From Platanthera guangdongensis (lineage: Eukaryota > Streptophyta > Magnoliopsida > Asparagales > Orchidaceae): DNA of 64,000 nt. The stretch is from the NCBI GenBank assembly GCA_039583875.1, contig CM077166.1, positions 88,038,564-88,102,563 on the forward strand, in the 5' to 3' direction. The notes beneath the pieces were generated by a model. That model was not told where the DNA came from, ran no database searches, and saw only the letters and a list, made by a program, of their open reading frames with translations. The first letter of the stretch is position 1. Every line of letters begins with the position of its first letter. Both the position numbers and the translations under genes were made by a program. This document shows positions 1 through 11,128 of this stretch, piece by piece.

Positions 1-651
1 GTTACTTTCCTGCTGTTACTTATACTTGCTAGTTTAGTGTAGCTTTTACATAAATGCTCATTATGATGCTGTTACTCTTACACTACTGTCACCTGCTTGT
101 ACTTCCTTTACTTGCATACTTGTTATATACTATACTCTTGTTCCTTTTCTCCGCCCGGTGCCGAGGAGTCGCCGGGGGAGCGGATGTGAAACCACTTAGT
201 CGTTTAGACTAACGGTTGCTATGTCTTCCTTTTTAGGAGGCCACGCCGCAGGTAGAGCAGCCGCAGACACGCAGCAGGACAGCCAGGCCAGGACGACAGG
301 GCCTGATGTGACGGTGCCGTCGATACCGTCTGTTACTGATGTTAGTGTTTTGTTTACTCTGATGTAGCCCGTTTGGGCAATGATTAGCTGTACTCTGATA
401 TATTGTAGAAGCATGTTTTACCTTCTCATTATTGATGTATTTGGATATTATAACTTAGTGTGGATTTTGACTTCTGGATGTTTATTTATTTGGTTGGGTT
501 GGCATGTTATATTGATATTGTTGTAGCCGGCGGAATAGGCGTCTTGTGGTACAGGTTAGCCCGTGTGCTAATGCTACCGCAAGGCGGCTGTTCCGGGCAT
601 AAGACTCCCCCTTCGTGCCGTGTTTTGGGATCCGGGAGGGGGGGTCTTACA
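1..651 (+). repeat. 3' end of a Tekay-type LTR (Tekay-0), truncated by the window edge
   Basis: This stretch is the terminal part of a long Ty3/gypsy LTR in + orientation. It follows the same order of blocks as the last 700 bases of the Tekay-1 LTR (about 21050-21743): a T-rich tract, a GC-rich segment with a gccgaggag-like block, then a gccggc...ggcgtcttg block, a ccgcaaggcggctgttccgggcataag block and the terminus ggggtcttaca at 641-651. It differs from the other Tekay LTRs at many positions, so it is a different subfamily. Base 652 resumes Tekay-1 pol in the middle of the RT/RNase H region, so the LTR end sits inside another element. The right target copy would be GATAG (652-656). The rest of this element lies left of the window. 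The short open frames in it are not conserved. Confidence 0.8.
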
Positions 652-2728
652 GATAGCACTCCCCCTCACCTCCTTGACGAAGAAAGACACAGATTTTGTT
701 TGGTCAGAGCGGTGTGAGACGGCTTTTCAGGAGCTGAAGGACCGACTCATCTCATCCCCCATTCTTGTGCTTCCATCCGGGAGCGAAGGATTCCAGATCT
801 ATACGGATGCCTCTTACCAGGGGATGAGTGCAGTCCTGATGCAGCATGGACATGTTATTGCTTATGCTTCAAGACAATTGAAGAAGCATGAGCATAACTA
901 TCCAGTACATGATCTAGAGCTCGGGGCTGTGGTATTCGCAATAAAGATATGGAGGCATTACTTATACGGAATTCATTGTGACATCTTTTCAGATTACAAG
1001 AATCTTAAGTATATCGATACACAGAAGGACCTAAACCTGAGATAGAGGAGGTGGCTGGAGTTCCTCTGTGATTATGATTACAAGATCCACTACCATCCGG
1101 GAAAAGCGAACACGGTAGCAGATGCTTTGAGCAGGAGGGCCGACACTTCTGGACCGGAGCCCCGATTAATGTCTATAAAGCTGCTACAGATAATGGAGGA
1201 CATGCACATTACCATGGTATCCGAGACCGAGCCAGTCGTGTATCGAGAGTATTTGAGCTCAGTGATCAGCGGCGATGATATACAGGAGCGCATCCGAGCA
1301 CATCAGAGGCTGGATGCTGCGTTACAGTCAATTTTCATTGCCCTAGAGAGGGGCAAGGTCGAGGACTACATGCTACAGGATGATCTTCTTCGGTTCCGAG
1401 GGTGCATCTACATACCAGCAGGGGGCAGTATCCGGGAGGACATACTTAGAGAGGCACATTGCTCGAGATATTCTGTGCACCCCGGCATCACCAAGATGTG
1501 GGTAGATTTGCGGAGGTCTATGTATTGGCCCGGGATGAAGAGGGAGATCACGGAATTTGTGACCCATTGTGAGACCTTCCAGCGTGTGAAGGCAGAATGC
1601 AAGAGCCCGGGAGGTTTACTACAGCCACTGCCAGTTCCAGAATCGAAGTTCGAGGACATTGCTATGGACTTTGTACACGGATTGCCTCGCTCCCACTCTG
1701 GGCATGACTCTATATGGGTTATAGTGGATAGATTGACCAAGGTAGCGCAGTTTATTCCAGTTCGAAAGGATGCCCTAGTTGCAGTTCTGGTGAGATTATT
1801 TGTGGAGCAGTACGTCAGGTATCATGATATCCCCAGGACTATTGTTTTGGACCGTGATGGTCGGTTCACTTCGAGCGAGTGGAGGGCCGTGCATGCTTAC
1901 TTGGGATCTCGCCTTACTTTTAGTACCGCCTTCCATCCGCAGACCGACGGACAGACCGAGCGGACCATCCGGACCATGGAGGACCTGCTCAGACTATGCA
2001 TGTTGGATACGGGGAAGCCTTGGGAGAGGCTGCTACCATTGATTGAGTTCTCGTATAATAACAGCCACCAGGCTAGCATCAGGATGGCTCCATACGAGGC
2101 ACTTTATGGGAGGAGATCCCGGACACCGCTATCATGGGTTCAGGATGTGGATACCGGGGCTCTTGGTTCTGATTATATAGAGGATACTGAGGCTCAGATT
2201 CGATTGATCAGAGATCGGCTACTAGAGGCCCAGAGCAGGCAGGCAAAGTATTATGATGCTCGGCACCGGAAGGTGGAGTTCCAAGTTGGAGATAGAGTAT
2301 TCTTGAAGATACGTCCAGTACACGGTGTCTCTCGGGTGCGGAGGCACAAGAAGCTCAGTCCACGATACGTGGGGCCATACCTGATCCTAGAGCGGATCGG
2401 CCCCTTGGCTTACCGACTGCAGCTGCCACCGGAGTTGGGTGCATTACATGACGTCTTCCATGTCTCTTCCTTGCGAAGAGCTCTCCTTCGGCCGGAGCAG
2501 AACATTACTACTACAGCCGGACCGGTAGAGCCTGACAGATCAGTGAGATTGGAGCCGATCCGGATTGACGATACAACCATCCGAGTGTTGCGGAAGAAGA
2601 AGGTCCCTCTTGTGAAGGTGATGTGGTCCAACCATGGACGGGAGGAGCACACTTGGGAGCCGAGGGATCTGATGCTGGAACAACACTCGGAGCTATTCGC
2701 ATCAGGTACTTTTAAGTTATGTCTTTAA
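652..2728 (+). pseudogene. pol: Tekay-1 pol fragment: RT end, RNase H, integrase, chromodomain-like tail
   Basis: The frame begins mid-codon at 652 in the tail of reverse transcriptase, continues through RNase H ([10 protein letters not shown], then a [10 protein letters not shown] block) and is broken by one TAG at 1043-1045. Tekay-2 has CAG at the same codon. It then stays open to 2728. The integrase zinc finger keeps its first residues, but the second cysteine of the CETCQR motif is Phe (CETF), which should abolish zinc binding. The DDE core is visible as AMDFVHGL, LDRDGRF and TERTIRTMEDLL. The last 60 residues form a chromodomain-like segment (VKVMWSNHGREEHTWEP) of the kind that targets chromoviruses to chromatin. 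The start is not a gene start: the 5' part was cut off by the insertion at 651. It is not functional as it stands. Confidence 0.9.
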
Positions 2729-2813
2729 AATTCTTGATAATTCTTGCAAGTAGAACTCCTTAGACCCGAACTTAAATTTCGGGGACGAAATTATTTTCTT
2801 GTTTATTGGAATT
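2729..2813 (+). other. Tekay-1 pol-LTR spacer with polypurine-type tract
   Basis: An 85-base spacer separates the pol stop from the 3' LTR. It contains the tttcggggacgaaatt block typical of plant gypsy elements just before the LTR, where plus-strand DNA synthesis is primed. Tekay-2 has the counterpart at 11045-11128 on the other strand, and gypsy-X has a similar tcgggacgaaatt block at 30700-30713. There is no coding sequence. Confidence 0.7.
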
Positions 2814-2894
2814 TGTAACATCCCATGTTACTTCTGGACCCCTCAACTTAGATTGGGTTAGGCCTAGGTGAGATTTAAGGAAGACCAACTATGT

Positions 2895-3256
2895 TTGACC
2901 CTAGGTAGTGGGTGGTAACCATGTGGGGCCCACTATAAGACCATAGTCAAACTAGGTCAAACTAGCCTATGTGGGGACCCTAGCCACACCATGACCCCAC
3001 CACATTGCCCTAACCCTAAAAACAATCTAAGTGGACCCTAGGGCATGTCACTAGGTCAACACTTTGACCCCAATTGACCAAAGTCAACCTTGGGCTTAAT
3101 TTGGTCAAATCCACACTCATAAGCCCAATTAGCCTAAGTAGGGCACCCCCTTGACCAAACCCAAGTTGGGTGGTGCCACTAGACCTATTACCACCAAGTA
3201 GGGTCAGCTCACCCACCATGGTTGACCAAGTCAACCCTAAAAGTCAATTTGGTCAA
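2895..3256 (+). promoter_or_regulatory. W-box cluster in Tekay-1 U3
   Basis: Thirteen TTGACC/TTGACT hexamers, counting both strands, lie in about 360 bases, for example at 2895, 2955, 3053, 3064, 3074, 3103, 3151, 3222 and 3251. Fewer than one would be expected by chance. TTGAC(C/T) is the core bound by WRKY transcription factors, which act in plant defence and stress. The last copy directly touches TATAAGG (3257-3263), a possible TATA box. Binding and promoter activity are inferred. Confidence 0.6.
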
Positions 3257-6000
3257 TATAAGGCCTAAAGAGAGAAAATGAGTGTCAAGCTCATTTCCAA
3301 TGGGCTAAGCCCATGAACCAAGACCCATGACCAGCCTTAATGGTTAATGACAGCCCCTACCCTCCTGAAATTGGAGAGAGATTGCATGCAAGGGGGTAGT
3401 TTGGGAAATTGGGGGAAAAAGAGGAGAGAGAAGGGAGGGAAAAGGGGATGAAGGCCATGTGGCCCTCCTCCTCTCTTCCCAAGCACAGATCTGAACCCAC
3501 ACATCAATTATCATCGTTTCCAACCCAATTTCATGCCACTTGGAGCCAAGGAGGAGAAACCAAAGCTCATGGCCGAAATTCCCATCATGGTATCTCTGTA
3601 TACAAGCCATATCAGCCAAAACCAACCATCCCATTAGCTTCAGACGGTCCGAAGGTGTGGAATTCGATACCTGGATCGAAGCTTTTGGTGGAGAATCGGG
3701 TTCGGGAGCAAGCTCGCCGGAGAGGAAAATTTCCATGGCCAACCGCCGCCAAACCCGCCGCCAAGCCCCAATTCAGGTCTGTTTCACCTCACCTCTACCC
3801 GTACTAGTTTCCTAGATCTATTAGGCGAGACATCGGGCTCAAATGAGCCAGATCCAAGGTGAGCTTTTCATGAATTTCAAATTTTTTGATGGAGTGCAAG
3901 TTCGCCGGAAACCGCCGCCTCCGGCGGCCAAGTCGCCGCCGAACGTTAGCCCTCACCTCAACGGAGGTGTTGGTGGTGGTGGCCGGCCAGGGAGGTGGTT
4001 GGGTGGCCGGTAAATGGCCTTGTAAGGTGCTCCATGTCGGGCAAATCGCGGCCCTTGGCTCCATGGAGAAGATGAACAGATGCCCTCCATTCTGCTTTAA
4101 GATTCGTGCCATATCAAATTTAATTTTCTGTCCCTCTTTTTGCTGTCACTTGCAAGCTAATTTTAGGCCTCTTAGAGGCATTTACAGAACTTAGTCTCTT
4201 ACTTAAAATTGTAGCTGATGGTCTTATCGTTAATGTGCCACCCTAAACATGTGATTTGGTGTAGTGTACAGTCCTGTAGGACATTTCTCCTAGGACTGGT
4301 CCTAGAGTAGGGCAAAAATTAAATTGGATGCCCAGGTCAAACCATTAGTCACCATGGCCCCACATTTTGGGCACATGCATGATTATGGCATACTTAGCCC
4401 CTGCCAAAAATTAGGAATTTTTAGAGAACATTTTCCTATAGTGTTTGCCAAAATATCAAAATACAAATAAATGAAATATATGGAGTTTTACACCTCCCCA
4501 TGGTCCCAAATCTTGGTGGTAGGTCAATGGGGACATCCTTGGTGCATGATGAAATTTTCAGCACCTTTGGTTCACTGTATGTTGGAGAATCCACTTGCAT
4601 GTGTTAGCTCATGTTATGCCTTGGTGTGCAATTAGCAAAAATGCAAATATAGTGTATTCAGCCAAATGGTGACATGTAAAGGTCTTGGAATTCTTTACAG
4701 TGGTTGATTAGGGTAAATTGCATCCCTCAAATTAATCATGGAATTTTTGGAATCAAAAATTCCATTTATTGGAATTTATTTTAAATATAGCTATTTTGGA
4801 AATAAAATTGGAAAATAGGTTTTCCTCACGTACAAATCCTAAAATTTTGCCAAGGCATATATAATGTCACATTTGACTTAGTAAAAATATGATCCCTCTG
4901 TTTTGAAGAACGTTTGGAGTAGATATCTTAAATTGCCCATTTTACCCTTGTCTTATTTAATTCTTGAAATGATGGATATGTACCTCAAAAAAATTTGGAA
5001 TTTATTCCACTGCTATAAAATGGTATTATTAGTTTTGCATGAATTTCTCAGAATTAATGGATGCATTGTTAGTTGCTAGATTAATATAATGGCATTTTTG
5101 GTAAATATGTTATAATGGAATTTTATAGGCCATTTCACAATAAATGTTGATGATACTCTGCCAATAGTCATAAATTAGTGTTCTAAAAGTTCTGTAATTT
5201 TCCTGGAATTGTTGATTACACAATTCCTATACTTCATTTGGAAAATGGAATTTGTGTGAATTTGATATTAAATAGGAAATGGGAATAAATAATTAAAGGA
5301 AAATTATGAAACTCTGTAGGCAACAATATTTTATCAATATACATCTCAGGAAACATTTCCTAGGTCAGTGGATATTTAATCATACTACTTCATGTGTAAA
5401 GTGACCTAGTGTTTAAATTAAAAGATTTAATTAAAGGACTATTTGGCCAAGAAAAATTATGAGAATTCATAGGGTAGTTCCCTTAGTCCATACCACCCTA
5501 GGATAAATATATAGAGGCAAGATGCCTTAAGGTTTGGAAAATCACATTTTTAAGGTAATCATAGGACATGGTCTGCATATAACACAAATAGGTCTTGCCT
5601 TAGGGGTTACCAGGGGATTGATTATCGGCAGAAATAAGAGAGTTCAACATGAGTAACCCTGGTGGGTAGAGTTGTCCTAGTGAGGGATCAAAAGTGCAAG
5701 TCTTAGTTAGCAACTGGAGTGGGGGTCGGCGGAAGACCGTCGGTTTCCCGGTAACACCTTAAGTCACTAGGGTTGTACTAGAGCAATAAGGAGAGCTGGG
5801 GAGATACATGGGTAGCCATCAACTAAAATAAATATCCTTGCGAAAGGGAACGCTGGGCGTAATCCCAACACAGTTCCTAGTGCCCCTTGAGAGCCCTTTA
5901 CAGGGAATACCGGGGGCAGTCCTGGGATTAACCTTAAATCTCTAAGTATAATAACCCGTAGACAAGAGTAGTTTAATAGGTTAGGACATTGTTGTACCTT

Positions 6001-6170
6001 CTCGCCCGTGTAGGGTTGGAGAGATTCATGATTTATGCTCACCCGTTTAGGGTTGGAGGGAGTTGGTATAAAGGCACTAATGTGCGTTCTCACCCGTTTT
6101 GGGGTTTGAGGGAGTTGGTATAAAGGCACTAACGTGCGTTCTCACCCGGGTTTGGGTTTGAGGGATTCAG
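6001..6170 (+). repeat. Minisatellite inside Tekay-1 LTR, about four units
   Basis: Units of roughly 40-55 bases built around ctcacccg...gggtttgagggagttggtataaaggcac are repeated about four times. Tekay-2 carries about three units at the equivalent place in each LTR, and Tekay-3 about three diverged ones, so copy number changes between family members. There is no coding role. Confidence 0.75.
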
Positions 6171-6360
6171 GACGGGTTTGGTCCTGCGAGCGGGAGGCTC
6201 GGAATGAATTATTTGCATGTGCATAAATATCGTGGCGGGGCATGCGGTACTGGTCGTTCGTCACAACGATGGCAGTGCGGTGCACCAGGCAGTTGTGAGA
6301 GTTAGAGGGGCCAGTGGGTTGTTTTACACTGTGGTCTGGAGGACGATCCCCGATAACACA

Positions 6361-6365
6361 CATCC
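6361..6365. other. Target site duplication CATCC, left copy
   Basis: CATCC directly precedes the TG of Tekay-2 at 6366 and is repeated at 20588-20592 directly after its final CA. Five bases is the usual duplication for Ty3/gypsy elements. It proves that Tekay-2 inserted as one unit into Tekay-1's LTR. Confidence 0.95.
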
Positions 6366-7689
6366 TGTAAGACCCCCCTCCCCCTTACCAAGGAGGGCAA
6401 CCGGATCTTATGCCCAGAACCGCCGTCTTACGGTGGCACTAACTCACGGGTTAGTCGACACCGCAACACGCCGATTCTGCCGGCTAGTACGATCATAAAC
6501 CTGTAGGCCAATATGAGAAGAAAGAAGTAAACTGTATATAAAAACCATCAGTCCACAAGTCACAGTACAATCATGTAAAAGAAATGAATAGTACAATAGT
6601 CCACAATATAGTACCAATGAAAGAGTAAAAAGGGCTTATGCCCAGTACATCAAATCTCTCTCTCACAAAATCATAAATGCGGAAGCTACACTAGAACATC
6701 AAGACTCGTCCCACCTGAGGACGCACAGTAGTGGTAGTAGCCTGCTGAAGCGGTATCTGCTCCTCATGTCCTGCCTCCTCGACGTGCTGGTGCTCCATCT
6801 CCACGGGCTCCTAAAAATAGTTGGTCACCGACCATTAGTCAAAAGACTAAGTCGTTTCCTCCGCACCTCGCCCCGCAGCTCCTAGGCACCGAGCGGGAGG
6901 ACGAAGCGGAGGACAACAAGGGGTAGCAAAATGGAAGCAGGTGACAATATCTATCTAGAGTGGTACTAAGTAATGAAATTCTACTCTAGCAATGCTAAGT
7001 ACAGTACAAGTAGTAAGTAAGAGCGGTGCAGTAAAGGAAAGTAAAGAAACACAGTATGAACAAGTAAATAAGCTAAGCTACCACTAAGCTATCATCGCAA
7101 ACGTACCCTAACTTATATAAATGCCCATACAAATATATAAGTTAGGGTTTCCAGGAAATTTAACTTATCATATAAAAGAGCCCATACTAATTTATATGAT
7201 AAGGATCTATGAAGCGTATGACCTAATATGAATGAATGATATGATGCAATTTTATACGCAGGCAAGTGCAACTCACACACAACGACTCTGTGATCACAGA
7301 CCTTTAGTTCCCACTTTTTGAGAGCTAGCATCACTCTCAGGTACCACCGCTGTGGCTACGGCAGCAGCAGAGCGGGCGTCTCCGCTTCTAGACCGGTATG
7401 CACACTACCAAGCCTTAGACCCCTCTCATATGCCTCTGTACACGTCCAAGGTGCACTCTAGAGTCTCGCGTACGTACTTTGCTGACAAACCCGTCAGTCT
7501 TGTTGGGTCGGATGTGTGTTATTGGGGGTCGTCCTCCAGACCACAGTGTAAAACAACCCACTGGCCCCTCTAACTCCCACAACCGCCTGGTGCACCGTAC
7601 TGCCATCGGTGTGACGAACGGCCAGTACCGCATGCCCCGCCACGATATTTATGCACATGCAAGTAATTCATACCGAGCCTTCCGCTCGC

Positions 7690-7840
7690 AGGACCAAAAC
7701 CCGTCCTGAATCCCTCAAACCCAAACCCGGGTGAGAACGCACATTAGTGCCTTTATGCAAACTCCCTCAAACCCTAGACGTGTGAGCATATATCATAAAT
7801 CTTTCCAACCCCCACACGGGCGAGAAGGTACAACCATGTC
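7690..7840 (-). repeat. Minisatellite in Tekay-2 3' LTR, about three units
   Basis: This is the reverse complement of the array at 6001-6170, with one unit fewer. The diagnostic block ccctcaaaccc...gggtgagaacgcacattagtgcc occurs twice, followed by a diverged third unit. Confidence 0.65.
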
Positions 7841-10592
7841 CTAACCTATTAAGCTACTCTTGTCTACGGTTTATTATACCTAGAGATTTAAGGTTAATCC
7901 CAGGACTGCCCCCGGTATTCCCTGTGAAGGGCTCTCAAGGGGCACTAGGAACTGTGTTGGGATTACGCCCAGCGTTCCCTTTCACAAGGATACTTATTTT
8001 AGTTGATGACTACCCATGTATCTCCCCAGCTCTCCTTATTGCTTTAGTATAACCCTAGTGACTTAAGGTATTACCGGGAAACCGACGGTCTTCCGCCGAT
8101 CCCCGCTCCAGTTGCTAGCTAAGACTTGCACTTTTAATCCCTCACTAAGACAACTCTACCCACCAGGGTTACTCATGTTGAACTCTCTCTTATTTCTGCC
8201 GATAATCAATACCCTGGTAATCCCTAAGGCAAGACCTATTTGTGTTATATGCAGACCATGACCTATGGTTACCCTAGAAATGTGATCTTCCAAACCTTAA
8301 GGCATCTTGCCCCTAAATATTTATCCTAAGGTGTTATGGACTAAGGGAACTACCCTAAGAATTCTCGTAATTTTCCTTGGTCAAATAGTCCTTTAATTAA
8401 TTCTTTTAATTTAAATGTTAGGTCACTTTACACATGAAGTAGTTTGATTAAGTATCCACTGACCTATGGAATTTTTCCTGAGATGTATATTGACAAAATA
8501 TTGCTGCCTACAGAATTTCATAATTTTCCTTAAATTATTTATTATCATTTTCAATTTAATATCAATTCCACACAAATTCCATTTTCCAAATGATGTATAG
8601 GCATTATGTACTCAACAATTCCAGAAAAATTACAAAGCTTTTAGGACACTAATTTATGACTATTGGCAGAGAATCATCAACATTCATTGTAAGATGGCAT
8701 ATAGGATTCCATTATAATATATTTACCAAAATGCCATTGTACTAACTTAACACAAATAATGCATACATTAAATTCTGAGAAATTTATGCAAGACTAATAA
8801 TAACATTTTATAGCAATAGAATAAATTCCAAATTTTGTAGAAGTATATATCCATCATTTCAAGAATTTACAAGATAAGGGTAAAATGGGGAATTTAGGGT
8901 ATCTACTCCAAACGTTCTTCAAAACAGAGAAATCATATTTTCCTAAGTCCAATGTGATCTCATATATGCCTTGGCAAATTTGTTTGAGTTTGTACTTGAA
9001 GAAACCCTATTTTCCAATTTTATTTCCAAAATAGCTATATTTAAAATAAATTCCAATAAATAGAATTTGATTCCAAAAATTCCATTATTAATTTGAGGGA
9101 TGAAATTTACCCTAATGAACCACTATAAATAATTTCATGACCCTTGCATGCCACCATTGGGCTAAATACACCAATTTGCATTTTTTGCTATTTGCACACC
9201 AAGGCTTAACATAGGCTAGCACATGCAAGTGGATTCTCCAACATGCATTGAACCCAAGGTGCTGAAAATTTTATCATACACCAAGGATGACCCCACTGAC
9301 CTACCACCAAAGTTTGGGGCCATGGGGAGGAGTAGAACTCCATATATGTCATTTATTTATATTTTGATATTTTAGCAAATACTATAGAACAATATTCTCT
9401 AAAAATTCCTAAATTTTGGCAGGAGATAAGTATGCCCTAATCATGCATGTGCACAAAATGTGGGGCCATGGTGACTAATATTTTGACCTGGGCATCCAAT
9501 TTAATTTCTGCCCTACACTAGGACCAGTCCTAGGATAAATGTCCTACAGGACTGTACACTACACCAAAATGTAAGTTTAGGGTGGCATATTAAAGGTAAG
9601 ACCCTAGGCTACATTTTTCATTAAGGGACTAAGTTCTGGAAATGCCTCTACGAGGCCTAAATTTAACATGTAAAGTAACTGAAAAAGTGTGACAGAATCA
9701 TACTATTCAATACATTTAATTAATTCATATTAATAATCTGCGCACGAATCTTAAAGCTTATCCGACGGGTTCTGGTCATCGTCTACCTCCAGCCAATGGC
9801 TGAGATCGAGCCGACCTGGAGCGACTTTGCCGGCGGTTTCCGGCCAACTGAGACGGCGCCACCTCCGGCCAACGGTGCCATCACCTTCACGGTGGTGGTG
9901 GCTATCATTTCCCGGCGATGGGGCGGCGGGAGACGGCAGCGATGGCGATCCCGAGCGGTTTCAAAAGCTTGGAATTCTCTCGATTTTCTCACATGGCATC
10001 GGGCTCAGTTGAGCCCGATATCTCTCCTATTTGATCTAAGAAGCTAGTACGGGTAGAGGTGAAGTGAAACGCACCTGAATCGAAGCTTGGCTGCGGGTCA
10101 GGCGGCGGTTTGCCGTGGTGGTGGTGCGCTGGCGAGCTCCACCCCGAAAGCTCAAATCTCCACCGTTCTCCATGATTAAGCAGTCGAATTCCACTCCTCT
10201 CTGCCTTCTGAAGCTAATGGTGAGCTCTGTTTGGACTTAGGTGGGCTATAAGTGGAGTTAACTCCAAGGTGAGCTCGTTTTGAGCTTTGGAGGTTTCACC
10301 CAGCTGCCATGTGGCTCACAGTCCTGGTATTCTTCTGGAAATGAAGAGGGGAGGTCAGCCACCTGGTTTTGGGCAGCCAAAACCAGCTGGTGGGGTGGCC
10401 ATGTGGCCATTATCCCTTCATTCCCCTTTCTCTCTCCTCTTTTCCTAAAAATCTCAATTTTACCCCCTTGCATGTACTCTCTCTCCTGATTTAGAGGGGT
10501 AGGACTGGTCTTGTTCACTTGGGCTGACTTTGGGCCAATTTTTAGTGGGCTTGGTCCAAGGGAACTTGGCTTGGCCTTCATTTCACTCTTTA

Positions 10593-10964
10593 GGTCAATT
10601 TGTTGACCAAATTGACTTTTAGGGTTGACTGGTCAACCATGGTGGGTGGACTGACCCCACTTGGTGGAAATGGGTCTAGTGGCACCACCCAACTTGGTTT
10701 GGGTCAAGGGGGTGCCCCACTTAGGTTAATTTGGCCTATGAGTGTGGGTTTGACCAAATTAAGCCCAAAGGTTGACTTTGGTCAATTGGGGTCAAAATGT
10801 TGACCCAGTGACATACCCTAGGGTCCACTTAGATTGTTTTTAGGGTTAGGGCAATGTGGTGGGGTCATGGTGTGGCTAGGGTCCCCACTTAGGCTAGTTT
10901 GACCTAGTTTGACTACGGTCTTATAGTGGGCCCCACATGGCTACCACCCACTTCCTAGGGTCAA
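10593..10964 (-). promoter_or_regulatory. W-box cluster in Tekay-2 3' LTR U3
   Basis: Fourteen TTGACC/TTGACT hexamers (either strand) lie in about 370 bases, including 10593, 10603, 10612, 10625, 10631, 10702, 10750, 10773, 10800, 10899 and 10959. They occupy the same part of U3 as in Tekay-1. The TATAAGG next to the Tekay-1 cluster is not preserved here; the position reads as another W-box pair. Confidence 0.6.
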
Positions 10965-11044
10965 ACTTAGTTGATCTCCTTAAGTCTCACCCATGCCTAA
11001 CCCAATCTAAGTTGAGGGGTCTAGAAGTAACATGGGATGTTACA

Positions 11045-11128
11045 AATTCCAATAAACAAGAAAATAATTTCGTCCCGAAATTTAAGTTCGGGTCTACAGG
11101 GTTCTAATTGCAAGAATCATCAAGAATT
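11045..11128 (-). other. Tekay-2 polypurine-type spacer
   Basis: This is the spacer between the pol stop (11129) and the 3' LTR. On the - strand it carries the same aaatttcgggacgaaatt block as the other chromoviruses in the window. It is the expected site of plus-strand priming. There is no gene. Confidence 0.7.

Larger units (their letters stand above)
2814..6365 (+). repeat. Tekay-1 3' LTR, first part (U3 and middle)
   Basis: The LTR begins with TGTAACATCCCATGTTAC at 2814 and is cut at 6365 by the insertion of Tekay-2. The matching stretch of Tekay-2's own LTR runs in the opposite direction. The first 450 bases are U3 with many W-box motifs. About 3340-4110 is a GC-rich island with ccgccgcc-type runs. 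From about 4200 to 5500 the sequence is AT-rich without genes. About 5560-6170 holds a GC-richer block and a minisatellite. Open frames up to 132 codons in the GC island are not conserved in the homologous LTRs and are not reported as genes. Confidence 0.9.
6366..11044 (-). repeat. Tekay-2 3' LTR (4679 bp)
   Basis: On the - strand it starts TGTAACATCCCATG at 11044 and ends ...gggtcttaca at 6366. It is nearly identical to the 5' LTR at 15931-20587. Very long LTRs (4.6-4.7 kb) are shared by all Tekay copies here. Inside are the W-box-rich U3 (10593-10964), a GC-rich island at about 9780-10330, AT-rich sequence from about 8200 to 9700, a minisatellite at about 7690-7840, and a GC-rich U5 end. 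Open frames on both strands are short and not conserved. Confidence 0.95.

Noticed and set aside
3344..4194. Open frames of 90-132 codons on both strands in the GC-rich part of the Tekay-1 LTR
   Set aside because: They overlap one another on opposite strands, are not conserved at protein level in the LTRs of Tekay-2 or Tekay-3, and follow GC-rich composition.
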